Origin: Oxalobacter formigenes
GTDB taxonomy: Bacteria; Pseudomonadota; Gammaproteobacteria; Burkholderiales; Burkholderiaceae_D
Direction: 5' to 3' (one strand)
Length of the DNA stretch: 64,000 bases
Assembly (NCBI RefSeq): GCF_027158485.1
Contig: NZ_JAMKYJ010000006.1
Shown here: positions 55,056 through 62,132 of the stretch, one piece after another
How the letters are laid out: each line of letters starts with the position of its first letter
Position numbering within the stretch: the stretch's first letter is position 1
Made by a program: the position numbers and the translations under genes
The notes under the pieces: model-generated
Told to the model about the DNA's origin: nothing
Database searches by the model: none
The model's input: the letters and a program-made list of their open reading frames with translations, nothing else

Positions 55056-55706
55056 GTGCAAACCGGTTTCATTAATGCCCCATCGGGTTTTTCCAGCCGT
55101 ATCAGTCGGGCTATCCATGCACTCGGAAACGGACGCGGTGTTTTGTTGATGGATGACGAAAACCGCGAAAACGAAGGCGATTTGATTTTTGCAGCCGAAA
55201 AGATGACGGTGCCGCAAATGGCGCTGATGATCCGGGAATGCAGCGGGATCGTGTGCCTGTGTATGCCGGGCAAAATGGCGGCAAGGCTCGATTTGCCGCT
55301 CATGGTCGAAAACAATACGAGCCGGTTCGGGACGGCTTTCACGGTTTCGATTGAAGCGGCAACTGGTGTGACGACGGGTGTTTCAGCTGCCGACCGGATT
55401 CGCACAATCAGGACGGCAATTTCACCCGCTGCAAAACCGGATGATCTGAATCATCCCGGTCACATTTTTCCGCTCATTGCCAGGGAAAACGGCGTTTTCG
55501 AGAGAGGCGGCCATACGGAAGGCAGTGTCGATCTGATGAAGCTGGCAAAACTTTCTCCTTTTGCCGTTTTATGCGAGCTGACGAATCCTGATGGATCGAT
55601 GGCACGTATGCCTGAGATTCGTGTTTTTTCGGAAAAGCACGGTTTTCCGATTGTGACGATTGCCGATATCAAGGCATACCGAAATACACTTGTTATGGCA
55701 GCGTGA
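55056..55706 (+). CDS. ribB: 3,4-dihydroxy-2-butanone 4-phosphate synthase RibB
   Basis: 216 aa. Makes the C4 unit of riboflavin from ribulose 5-phosphate. Active-site stretch DDENRENEGDLIFAAEKMT, then SGIVCLCMPG, FGTAFTVSIEAATGVTTGVSAADR and GHTEGSVDL. Stand-alone RibB, without the GTP cyclohydrolase II domain often fused in this group. GTG 55056 with GGGAG 7 nt upstream. No FMN riboswitch hallmarks were seen in the 150 bp before it. Confidence 0.95.
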   Translation: MQTGFINAPSGFSSRISRAIHALGNGRGVLLMDDENRENEGDLIFAAEKMTVPQMALMIRECSGIVCLCMPGKMAARLDLPLMVENNTSRFGTAFTVSIEAATGVTTGVSAADRIRTIRTAISPAAKPDDLNHPGHIFPLIARENGVFERGGHTEGSVDLMKLAKLSPFAVLCELTNPDGSMARMPEIRVFSEKHGFPIVTIADIKAYRNTLVMAA

Positions 55707-55815
55707 TGTATTATCATTCCGTGCATGCCGTCATGAAAAAACCGTCATGTTCCGACAAGCTGGCTTTGGAGTTGATCTGGCGTGACAAGGCTCGGGTAGA
55801 TTTCCGGAGGGTAAG

Positions 55816-56265
55816 ATGTTGACTATGGATGAACTGATGGCGATGCTCTCCGGGGTCGGGGCAGATTTTCAGTTTATCGAACAGGATTCTCCGATATTGT
55901 TTACTTCCGACGCAAAAAAAATATTTCAATATTACAAGGCAACCCCGACATTTATTCTGGAAAATGAAAATGGCCTTATGGCGTGTATTGTTTCCTCGAG
56001 GCACGGACGGCTGGATCGGGAGAATATGAAAAAGCGGTTCGGCTATTTGAGTTTGTAAACGGCCTCCCGGGAAAAAATCGTGAAGCAAACGGGCTATAAA
56101 ACCGGAGCGCTTCCCCTGATCGGGCATGGGCTTCCCTGCATTTTCGACGAAAAATTGCTTGAGTTCGACTCTATATTCGGTGGAACCGGCAATGAATGGG
56201 TAACACTCAAGATTTCATCAAAGGATGTCCGGCGTCTGAATCATATCGTTGCCAGCCTCTTCTGA
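55816..56265 (+). pseudogene. YbaK/prolyl-tRNA deacylase-like gene with one in-frame TAA
   Basis: A single frame of 149 codons broken by TAA at 56056-56058. First part: MLTMDELMAMLSGVGADF...LENENGLMACIVSSRHGRLDRENMKKRFGYLSL. Second: TASREKIVKQTGYKTGALPLIGHGLPCIFDEKLLEFDSIFGGTGNEWVTLKISSKDV, which continues the family without a gap, as in other YbaK/ProX-superfamily proteins. An intact member is at 46092-46574, so the loss is probably tolerated. The stop could come from a Lys codon by one base change. Confidence 0.8.
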
Positions 56266-56285
56266 ATTCCCGACTGACAGACAGT

Positions 56286-56318
56286 AAAAAGCCCGATCCT
56301 GGAATATCGGGCTTTTTT
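56286..56318. terminator. Intrinsic terminator (56286-56318)
   Basis: AAAAAGCCCGAT...ATCGGGCTTTTTTT between the convergent ybaK-like remnant and the LolA-like gene; works in both directions. Confidence 0.85.
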
Positions 56319-56335
56319 TGTTTTCTTTTTATTTC

Positions 56336-56950
56336 TTATCCCAGATGGGTTCTTCTCTTTTTGCGGGGTCTTTTTTGCGCTGTCCAGAATTTTTCTTTTT
56401 TTACGTCCAGTGGCAATTCGAATGAATCGCTTGCCTGTTCCAGAAAGAGGACATTTTTATACTCGATGACCGAAAGTCCCTCGGGGCTGGCGACTTTCAG
56501 GGGAACGGGATGGCCCGGTACACGCCATTCATCATATTCGACATGCCTGCCGAATGATTCAAGGGCAACCCGGTATTTGCTGACGATTTTGCCGTTTATG
56601 ATGTCATCACCGATAAAACGGCGTTTGACCTGTGCGTCATTATAGTTATCGCCGATGATGCCGGTCGTGGCAGCGATATCGAATTTCATGGCAAGTTCGT
56701 TGTAGATCTTGTTTTTCCCGATGAGCCAGTAGGTATTGGTATCCTCGCGCATGATGATGGTCTGGCTGTTGCCCTTGCTGTCGCCGATATCCATACGGAC
56801 CTTGTTGGGATAATAGCGGAACCGGCCGGAGTAGCGTTCACCGTTGAAGGTGAAATCGATTTCGGATTCGAAGCTCATGGCCCATGAAAAGACGGAAAAC
56901 ATCGAAAGCGAGATCACAGCAGCTATCCTGACCAGGATCTTTTTCAACAT
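56336..56950 (-). CDS. Secreted LolA-like/DUF4412-type protein
   Basis: 204 aa. Signal peptide (FSVFSWA-MS). The mature chain is one beta sandwich: FESEIDFTFNGERYSGRFRYYPNKVRMDIGD, QTIIMREDTNTYWLIGKNKIYNE, ending in a basic tail (RPRKKRRTHLG). Resembles the LolA-type lipid-binding folds used to carry or sense lipoproteins (inference from pattern). No lipid box. Confidence 0.6.
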   Translation of the reverse strand: MLKKILVRIAAVISLSMFSVFSWAMSFESEIDFTFNGERYSGRFRYYPNKVRMDIGDSKGNSQTIIMREDTNTYWLIGKNKIYNELAMKFDIAATTGIIGDNYNDAQVKRRFIGDDIINGKIVSKYRVALESFGRHVEYDEWRVPGHPVPLKVASPEGLSVIEYKNVLFLEQASDSFELPLDVKKEKFWTAQKRPRKKRRTHLG

Positions 56951-57108
56951 GCCATCGTCCCTTCCCTTTTCCGGTTAAGTCAATTTTCATGAACTTTTTC
57001 ATTTTAACATTGCACGGAAGAAATGGAAGGATATTCTGGTCCGTATTTCATTGGAAAAACGGATTGGCAAATTGTTCTTTAAAAAGCGCTTTTTGCCTCA
57101 GGAAAAAG

Positions 57109-57141
57109 AAAAAGGGAATGTATCAGCTTCCCTTTTTCTTT
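57109..57141 (-). terminator. Intrinsic terminator of ftsH
   Basis: AAAAAGGGAA...TTCCCTTTTTC hairpin about 60-90 bp beyond the ftsH stop at 57201. Confidence 0.8.
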
Positions 57142-57200
57142 ATTGGCTAATGGCTTGAACAGACCTCGAGCCGTATTTTCCCGGCAGGAAGATGACTTGG

Positions 57201-59153
57201 TTATTCTGCCTGCTCCTGATTGTCACCGGATTGCCGTGTTCCGGCTCGACCCTTGTCATTAGTGTCGCTCTCTGGAGTTTTCGGTTCCTGTTCGGCATCC
57301 GGATCATAAGCGAGCAGCCGGAACTGTTTGCCTTCGAAAATGGCGATGACTTCGTCTTCGGTGAGCGTTTCCTGATCCAGCAGCGCTTTGGCTCCGGTTT
57401 GAAGGGCATCGTATTTTTCTTTGAGGACAGCAGTCGCCTTTTCAAACGCTTCACGGATGATCTCGCGCACTTCGTCGTCGATGTCGCGTGCCGTTTCATC
57501 CGAATAGTTCCGGTTTTCCTGCTGGATTTCTCCGGCTTGTGCCAGAAAGACGTTTCGGGTCGTTTCATAGGCAATCTGGCCGAGCTTGCGGCTCATGCCG
57601 TATCGCGTCACCATGCTGCGGGCGATTTCGGTGGCTCTTACCAGATCGTCGGACGCACCGGTGGTCACTTCCCTGAAATGAAGGGCTTCGGCTGCCCTGC
57701 CCCCAAGGAGGACGGCCATTTTGTTTTCCAGCTCCGGCTGCGTCATCAGGTAACGGTCTTCCGTCGGCCGGTTGATGGTGTAGCCAAGAGAACCGATGCC
57801 GCGCGGGATGATCGACACTTTATGGACGGTTTCCGACCCCGGCAAGGCCAGTGAGACAAGAGCGTGTCCCATTTCATGGTAAGCGACGATTTCGCGTTCT
57901 TTCGGGTTGATGAGCCGGTTTTTCTTTTCCAGACCGGCAATCATGCGCTCGATGGCGCCGGTAAAGTCTTCGAGCATGACGGCATCGTGCTTGCGGCGCG
58001 TGGCCAGAATGGCGGCTTCGTTGACCAGATTGGCCAGGTCGGCTCCGGAAAAACCGGGTGTCAGGGCCGCGATCTGGTCGACGTTGATATCCTCGCCCAA
58101 TTTGATCTTTTTGAGATGAACGCGCAGGATCTGGATACGGCCTGACTTGTCCGGACGGTCAACGAGTATCTGCCGGTCGAAGCGCCCTGCCCGCAGTAAG
58201 GCCGGGTCGAGGATTTCAGGCCGGTTGGTCGCCCCCAGCAGGACGAGGCCGGATGTCGAATCGAATCCGTCGAGTTCGGCCAGCAACTGGTTCAAGGTCT
58301 GTTCCTTTTCGTCATGGCCGCCGATGCCGTAGGCACCACGAGCCTTGCCGAGCGCGTCGATTTCATCGATGAAGATGATGGCTGGCGCCTGTTTTCGGGC
58401 CTGCTCGAACAGGTCGCGCACACGGGCTGCTCCGACTCCGACGAACATTTCGACGAATTCGGAACCGTTGATGGAAAAGAACGGCACGCCCGCTTCACCG
58501 GCGACGGCACGTGCAAGCAAAGTCTTACCGGTACCCGGGGGCCCGACGAGCAGGATGCCGTGCGGGATGCGTCCGCCGAGACGGCCATAGGTTTTCGGGT
58601 TTTTCAAAAAGCCGACGACTTCCTGAAGTTCTTCCTTGGCTTCATCGACTCCGGCTACGTCGTCGAAGGTGACCTTGATATCTTTTTCAACGTAGATTTT
58701 GGCACGGCTCTTGCCGATGGACATGAACCCGCCACTGCCGCCGCCCATGCCTGCCTGATTGGCCATACGGCGCATCAAGAACATCCATATCCCGAAGAAG
58801 ATGGCGGTCGGGATGATCCAGCCGAGGATATCTTTCAAAAAGGTGCTTTCGATGATGCCTGTGAACTGGACGTCGTGTTTGGCGAGTTGTTCGGCCAGTG
58901 TGTTATCCACACGGGTGGTCGAGAAGTCCTTTTTTCCGTTTAAAGGTTCTTTCAGGACGCCTTTGATCTGGTCGCCGACGATATCGACTTTTTTGACGTT
59001 TCCGGCATCGAGCTGCTGAAGGAAAGTACTGTAAGGCAGTGGCTCGACGGTATTGTAGTCTGCCCAGAATCCCCGGGCTAAAAGGACACCGATAATGGCA
59101 AAAGCGATGTACCAGATGAACCATTGGCTTCGTTGGGTGCTGTTGTCGTTCAT
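57201..59153 (-). CDS. ftsH: ATP-dependent zinc metalloprotease FtsH
   Basis: 650 aa. Two N-terminal transmembrane helices flank a periplasmic segment (about residues 12-120), then the AAA module (GPPGTGKT about 203-210, IIFIDEIDA, arginine-finger region LLRAGRFDR) with pore motif FVG, and the zinc protease domain with AYHEMGHALV (HEXXH at about 425-429). Degrades membrane and regulatory proteins. The C-terminal tail (last 25 residues) is Gln/Asp/Glu-rich. ATG 59153. Downstream of dusA, same strand. Confidence 0.95.
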   Translation of the reverse strand: MNDNSTQRSQWFIWYIAFAIIGVLLARGFWADYNTVEPLPYSTFLQQLDAGNVKKVDIVGDQIKGVLKEPLNGKKDFSTTRVDNTLAEQLAKHDVQFTGIIESTFLKDILGWIIPTAIFFGIWMFLMRRMANQAGMGGGSGGFMSIGKSRAKIYVEKDIKVTFDDVAGVDEAKEELQEVVGFLKNPKTYGRLGGRIPHGILLVGPPGTGKTLLARAVAGEAGVPFFSINGSEFVEMFVGVGAARVRDLFEQARKQAPAIIFIDEIDALGKARGAYGIGGHDEKEQTLNQLLAELDGFDSTSGLVLLGATNRPEILDPALLRAGRFDRQILVDRPDKSGRIQILRVHLKKIKLGEDINVDQIAALTPGFSGADLANLVNEAAILATRRKHDAVMLEDFTGAIERMIAGLEKKNRLINPKEREIVAYHEMGHALVSLALPGSETVHKVSIIPRGIGSLGYTINRPTEDRYLMTQPELENKMAVLLGGRAAEALHFREVTTGASDDLVRATEIARSMVTRYGMSRKLGQIAYETTRNVFLAQAGEIQQENRNYSDETARDIDDEVREIIREAFEKATAVLKEKYDALQTGAKALLDQETLTEDEVIAIFEGKQFRLLAYDPDAEQEPKTPESDTNDKGRAGTRQSGDNQEQAE

Positions 59154-59413
59154 GTTTCTCCCACCAATCTATATGAATCGCATTGAACGGTTTGCCAGTG
59201 AATATGGCAGCGATGGTTCAAGGATAAGGTCGAACGGTTTTGCCTGCTTGATCCGCGACAATGAATGCGGGAGAAGAACGGGTCCAGTCAAGTCGGGCCA
59301 CCGGGCCTGTCAATCTTTTGGCAGACTTGTCAGTCTTAATGTTATCAAAGTCTGGCGGACTGTGCAGGGATGCTGCACGTTATCCCGGAAGAAAACGGTT
59401 TCTGCCAGAACAA

Positions 59414-60406
59414 TCAGAAACGGACTGCTGCAAGGGCTTCAAGCAAGACGGCCGGATTGCCGCTGGCGAGTTTCGTGGGATCGGACAGTATTTGCCTGAA
59501 ACGCCGTGCGCCGGGCAAACCGGTCATGAGTCCCAGCATGTGGCGGGTTATGCCGTGCATTTTCAGGCCCTTGCTGCCGTAAAGTGACAGCTGTTTTTCA
59601 ATGTAGGGCATCATGGCTTTGACCACATCTGCCGGTGTCGTCGCTGTGGTCGGATCATCATAAAAACGGGCGTCGAATTCCGCCATGCGGTACGGGTAAT
59701 GGTAAGCCGCCCGGCCGATCATGACACCATCGACGTGTTTGATGTGTTCCCCGACTTCGTCTGCCGTTTCGATGCCGCCGTTTAAGAGAATTTCCAGTTC
59801 GGGAAAGTCTTTTTTCAGCTGGTAGACGACTTCGTAGCGCAATGGCGGAATTTCCCGGTTTTCCCTGGGGGACAGGCCTTTCAGGATGGCGTTTCGGGCA
59901 TGGACGATGAAAGTTTTGCACCCGGCTTCGGCTACTTCACCGATGAAGTCACGGACAAAGTCGTAGGATTCATTTTTGTCGATGCCGATCCGGTGCTTGA
60001 CGGTCACGTCGATGGAAACAGCGTCCTGCATGGCCTTGACACAGTTGGCAACGAGCGTCGATTCCGACATGAGGCAGGCGCCGAAAGCGCCCTTCTGTAC
60101 CCGCTCGGACGGACAGCCGCAATTGAGGTTGATTTCATCGTAGCCCCATTTTTCGCCGAGTCTGGCGCATTGGGCCAGATCGCCCGGTTCGCTGCCCCCC
60201 AGTTGGAGGGCAATCGGATGTTCTTCTTCGGAAAAGTCAAGATGCCGGGCGACGTCACCGAAAAGCAAGGCTCCGGTCGTGACCATTTCCGTGTATAGCC
60301 AGGTATGGCGACTGATCAGCCGGTGGAAATAACGGCAGTGCCGGTCTGTCCAGTCTAACATCGGGGCAACGGAGATGGTTCTTTTTTTATAATCCATTAA
60401 TTGCAT
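59414..60406 (-). CDS. dusA: tRNA-dihydrouridine(20/20a) synthase DusA
   Basis: 330 aa. FMN enzyme reducing U20/U20a in tRNA. Motifs: SVAPMLDWTDRHCRYFHRLISRHTWLYTEM, LGGSEP, NLNCGCPSERVQKGAFGACLM and MIGRAAYHYPYRM. The first codons (KRTISVAPM.DWTDR) are part of a 45 bp repeat found again at 61362-61406: an island has been inserted at the 5' end of this gene, which is a known integration hotspot. Its present promoter and first codons come from the island side. Confidence 0.93.
   Translation of the reverse strand: MQLMDYKKRTISVAPMLDWTDRHCRYFHRLISRHTWLYTEMVTTGALLFGDVARHLDFSEEEHPIALQLGGSEPGDLAQCARLGEKWGYDEINLNCGCPSERVQKGAFGACLMSESTLVANCVKAMQDAVSIDVTVKHRIGIDKNESYDFVRDFIGEVAEAGCKTFIVHARNAILKGLSPRENREIPPLRYEVVYQLKKDFPELEILLNGGIETADEVGEHIKHVDGVMIGRAAYHYPYRMAEFDARFYDDPTTATTPADVVKAMMPYIEKQLSLYGSKGLKMHGITRHMLGLMTGLPGARRFRQILSDPTKLASGNPAVLLEALAAVRF
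60342..60386. repeat. Attachment-site repeat at the 5' end of dusA (left)
   Basis: Forty-five bp matching 61362-61406 with one mismatch (60357). It encodes dusA codons KRTISVAPM.DWTDR on the minus strand. Confidence 0.88.
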
Positions 60407-60607
60407 AAATAGTTTTCACGATTGCTGTGCCAATATAGGTTTTACGCGTGATTTTCACTTTTTATAATAAGTAGCCTCTGTACGCTAAATTCATTTTGAG
60501 ATTGGAATTTTTTATTTTTACTGATTTATCTTTATTTTACAGTGTTATATGAGTTGACCTGACTCTAATGTCATGCCAAAATTGTATATACAATTTATTA
60601 AAATAAT
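60407..60607. other. AT-rich island sequence with the new dusA promoter and TA promoter
   Basis: Two hundred AT-rich bp. On the minus strand TTGGCA ... 16-17 bp ... TATTTAT lies just before the dusA start, so the island may supply dusA with its current promoter. Confidence 0.45.
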
Positions 60608-60892
60608 ATGAAAAATCTTGTCATATCCCAAAAAATAGAAGAAAAACTTGCAAACAAGCATCATGTACGAACTGGCGAAGTTCGTCAGTGTTTTGAAAAC
60701 AGGGAAGCAGGTTTTCTTGAGGATGATAGAGAAGATAACAGAACTGACCCTCCAACGAAATGGTTTTTATCTTATACAAATCTGGGAAGACAATTGAAAA
60801 TAGTTTTTGTCTTCAAAAATGGAAAGGTTTTTTTGAAGACAGCTTATCCTCCGAATGATGAAGAGATTCGTATATACAATGAATTGGCTTGA
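60608..60892 (+). CDS. Toxin-like small protein (ADP-ribosyl-dinitrogen-reductase-hydrolase-like/BrnT-type)
   Basis: 94 aa, Glu/Lys-rich: EEKLANKHHVRTGEVRQCFENR, DPPTKWFLSYTNLGRQLKIVFVFKNGKVFLKTAYPPNDEEIRIYNE. This class of stand-alone proteins (annotated with the hydrolase-like name or as DUF4258-like) occurs with a ribbon-helix-helix partner and has a BrnT-like beta core; the toxin role is inferred. It precedes its partner by 33 bp on the plus strand. Confidence 0.65.
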   Translation: MKNLVISQKIEEKLANKHHVRTGEVRQCFENREAGFLEDDREDNRTDPPTKWFLSYTNLGRQLKIVFVFKNGKVFLKTAYPPNDEEIRIYNELA

Positions 60893-60925
60893 AGGGGATA
60901 TTTTAGAAAATGGAGGAAAGTACCC

Positions 60926-61246
60926 ATGAGTACGAAAAAACAGATTAAAAGGTCCTGCGAAACCTGGGAAGACGGTCATTTGGGCAGGGATTTGAATCAT
61001 GCCGTACGAGTTGGCAAGGAAGAAGAACATAAAATTGAAGACGCACTTGGTTTAAAAATGATCTCAATTCGACTTCCTGAAGATCTCATCCAGGCATATA
61101 AGGATATAGCTGAATTCCGTGGTATCTCAGGTTACCAGCCATTGATGAGAGATGCACTCAAACGCTTTGCTGAATCTGAAATGAAAATAATCATGAATGA
61201 ACTGGCAGAAGAAAAAAGAAAAAAAACATCAGTCAAAGCTGCATAG
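60926..61246 (+). CDS. CopG/BrnA-like antitoxin
   Basis: 106 aa. The core ISIRLPEDLIQAYKDIAEFRGISGYQPLMRDALKRFAESEMK is a ribbon-helix-helix DNA-binding unit as in BrnA/CopG antitoxins. The N-terminal 45 residues (ETWEDGHLGRDLNHAVRV) form the toxin-neutralising part by analogy. Ends in a Lys-rich tail. Followed by its own terminator. Confidence 0.75.
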   Translation: MSTKKQIKRSCETWEDGHLGRDLNHAVRVGKEEEHKIEDALGLKMISIRLPEDLIQAYKDIAEFRGISGYQPLMRDALKRFAESEMKIIMNELAEEKRKKTSVKAA

Positions 61247-61270
61247 AAAAGTCCAAATCACTCATCCCTG

Positions 61271-61297
61271 AAGCCGGAGAATTCCGGCTTTTTTTCG
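61271..61297 (+). terminator. Intrinsic terminator of the TA pair
   Basis: AGCCGGAGAATTCCGGCTTTTTTT: a perfect stem with AGAATT inside and T7. Confidence 0.88.
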
Positions 61298-61336
61298 TTA
61301 CGGAAGGAATCCGGGAAAATCCCCAAAATGACATAT

Positions 61337-61417
61337 CTACTTATGCGAACTATAGCCATATCGGTCTGTCCAGTCTGACATCGGGGCAACGGAGATGGTT
61401 CTTTTTGGAAGTGTCAT
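61337..61417 (-). pseudogene. dusA: Truncated original dusA 5' end
   Basis: 26 codons from ATG 61417: MTLPKRTISVAPMSDWTDR then island sequence, stop at 61337-61339. Shows what the ancestral dusA N-terminus was (MTLPKRT, not the present MQLMDYKKRT). Confidence 0.82.
61362..61406. repeat. Attachment-site repeat (right)
   Basis: Partner of 60342-60386, one mismatch in 45 bp. Confidence 0.88.
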
Positions 61418-62132
61418 GTTTTTATGGCGAGTGTTAGACCGGCTTTATGACAGGCCTGAACGGGCATTTTGCAAAGTGCGAAGCTTAACAGATTTCCTGC
61501 AGGGTTTCATGTTTTTGACTTATACCCGAATCCTGTGGATAAGGTAGTGGAAAAATCGGTGGCAGACCTTTAATCATGCGCTATGGATGAGGTTTGACTC
61601 TTTTTTGGGCAAAACCGGTCGTTTCCCTCCGGAAACAACTTGATTTATCGCATATAGACGAGCTGTTTTACGTGTAAATTCAAGGGTCTTGTGCCTGCCC
61701 GGATTCATTCTGGATAACTTCTCGTCCGAATAAGCCTTTACTTGTACTTTTCCAGAAAAAACCGTCTGTTTTTCCAGCAGCAAATCAGTGTAATGGGACG
61801 GTACAATAGTCACATTATTTTAAAATGGGCTGCCGGTATGCTTTGTTTTTTCTATCATGTGTTCCATTTCTTTTTCAAACGCAACCCCTGCAAGGAACCG
61901 GAAATATCACCGGAAGAATTGAAGAAAATGCAGGAAGATGAAACCGACTGGAATTGCTGGTGTTGATAAACTTTCAATATTGGTAAAGACAGGTCAGTGA
62001 AAGCGCTTCGGTCAACGATGCGTTTTTTTTGTATCCGTTACCGGAAATGATGCCGGCCAAACGAGGCCATATGACTGTTTGCCTTCCGGATTTTCCGGCC
62101 GATATCGGTTGCACGGCATGAAATGTATTCAA
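61407..62132. other. Gap beyond the island, about 725 bp
   Basis: Contains the original dusA upstream region at its left end and the small TM gene below. A frame on the minus strand (61574-61813) looks unlike protein. Nothing else seen. Confidence 0.4.
61793..61966 (+). CDS. Hypothetical small membrane protein
   Basis: 57 aa: one hydrophobic segment (HIILKWAAGMLCFFYHVFHFFF) and an acidic tail (EISPEELKKMQEDETDWNCWC). The tail looks coding; the start (ATG 61793, weak ribosome site) is uncertain and TTG 61742 is possible. No family recognised. Confidence 0.35.
   Translation: MGRYNSHIILKWAAGMLCFFYHVFHFFFKRNPCKEPEISPEELKKMQEDETDWNCWC

Larger units (their letters stand above)
60342..61406. mobile_element. 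Minimal dusA-targeted genomic island
   Basis: About 1.0 kb bounded by the 45 bp repeats. The right repeat still starts with an intact but truncated dusA 5' end (26 codons, ATG 61417, MTLPKRTISVAPMSDWTDR then off-frame). Inside are only a toxin-antitoxin-like gene pair. It has no integrase. DusA-associated islands elsewhere carry an integrase next to the gene, so this is a remnant or a minimal form mobilised in trans. Confidence 0.82.
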
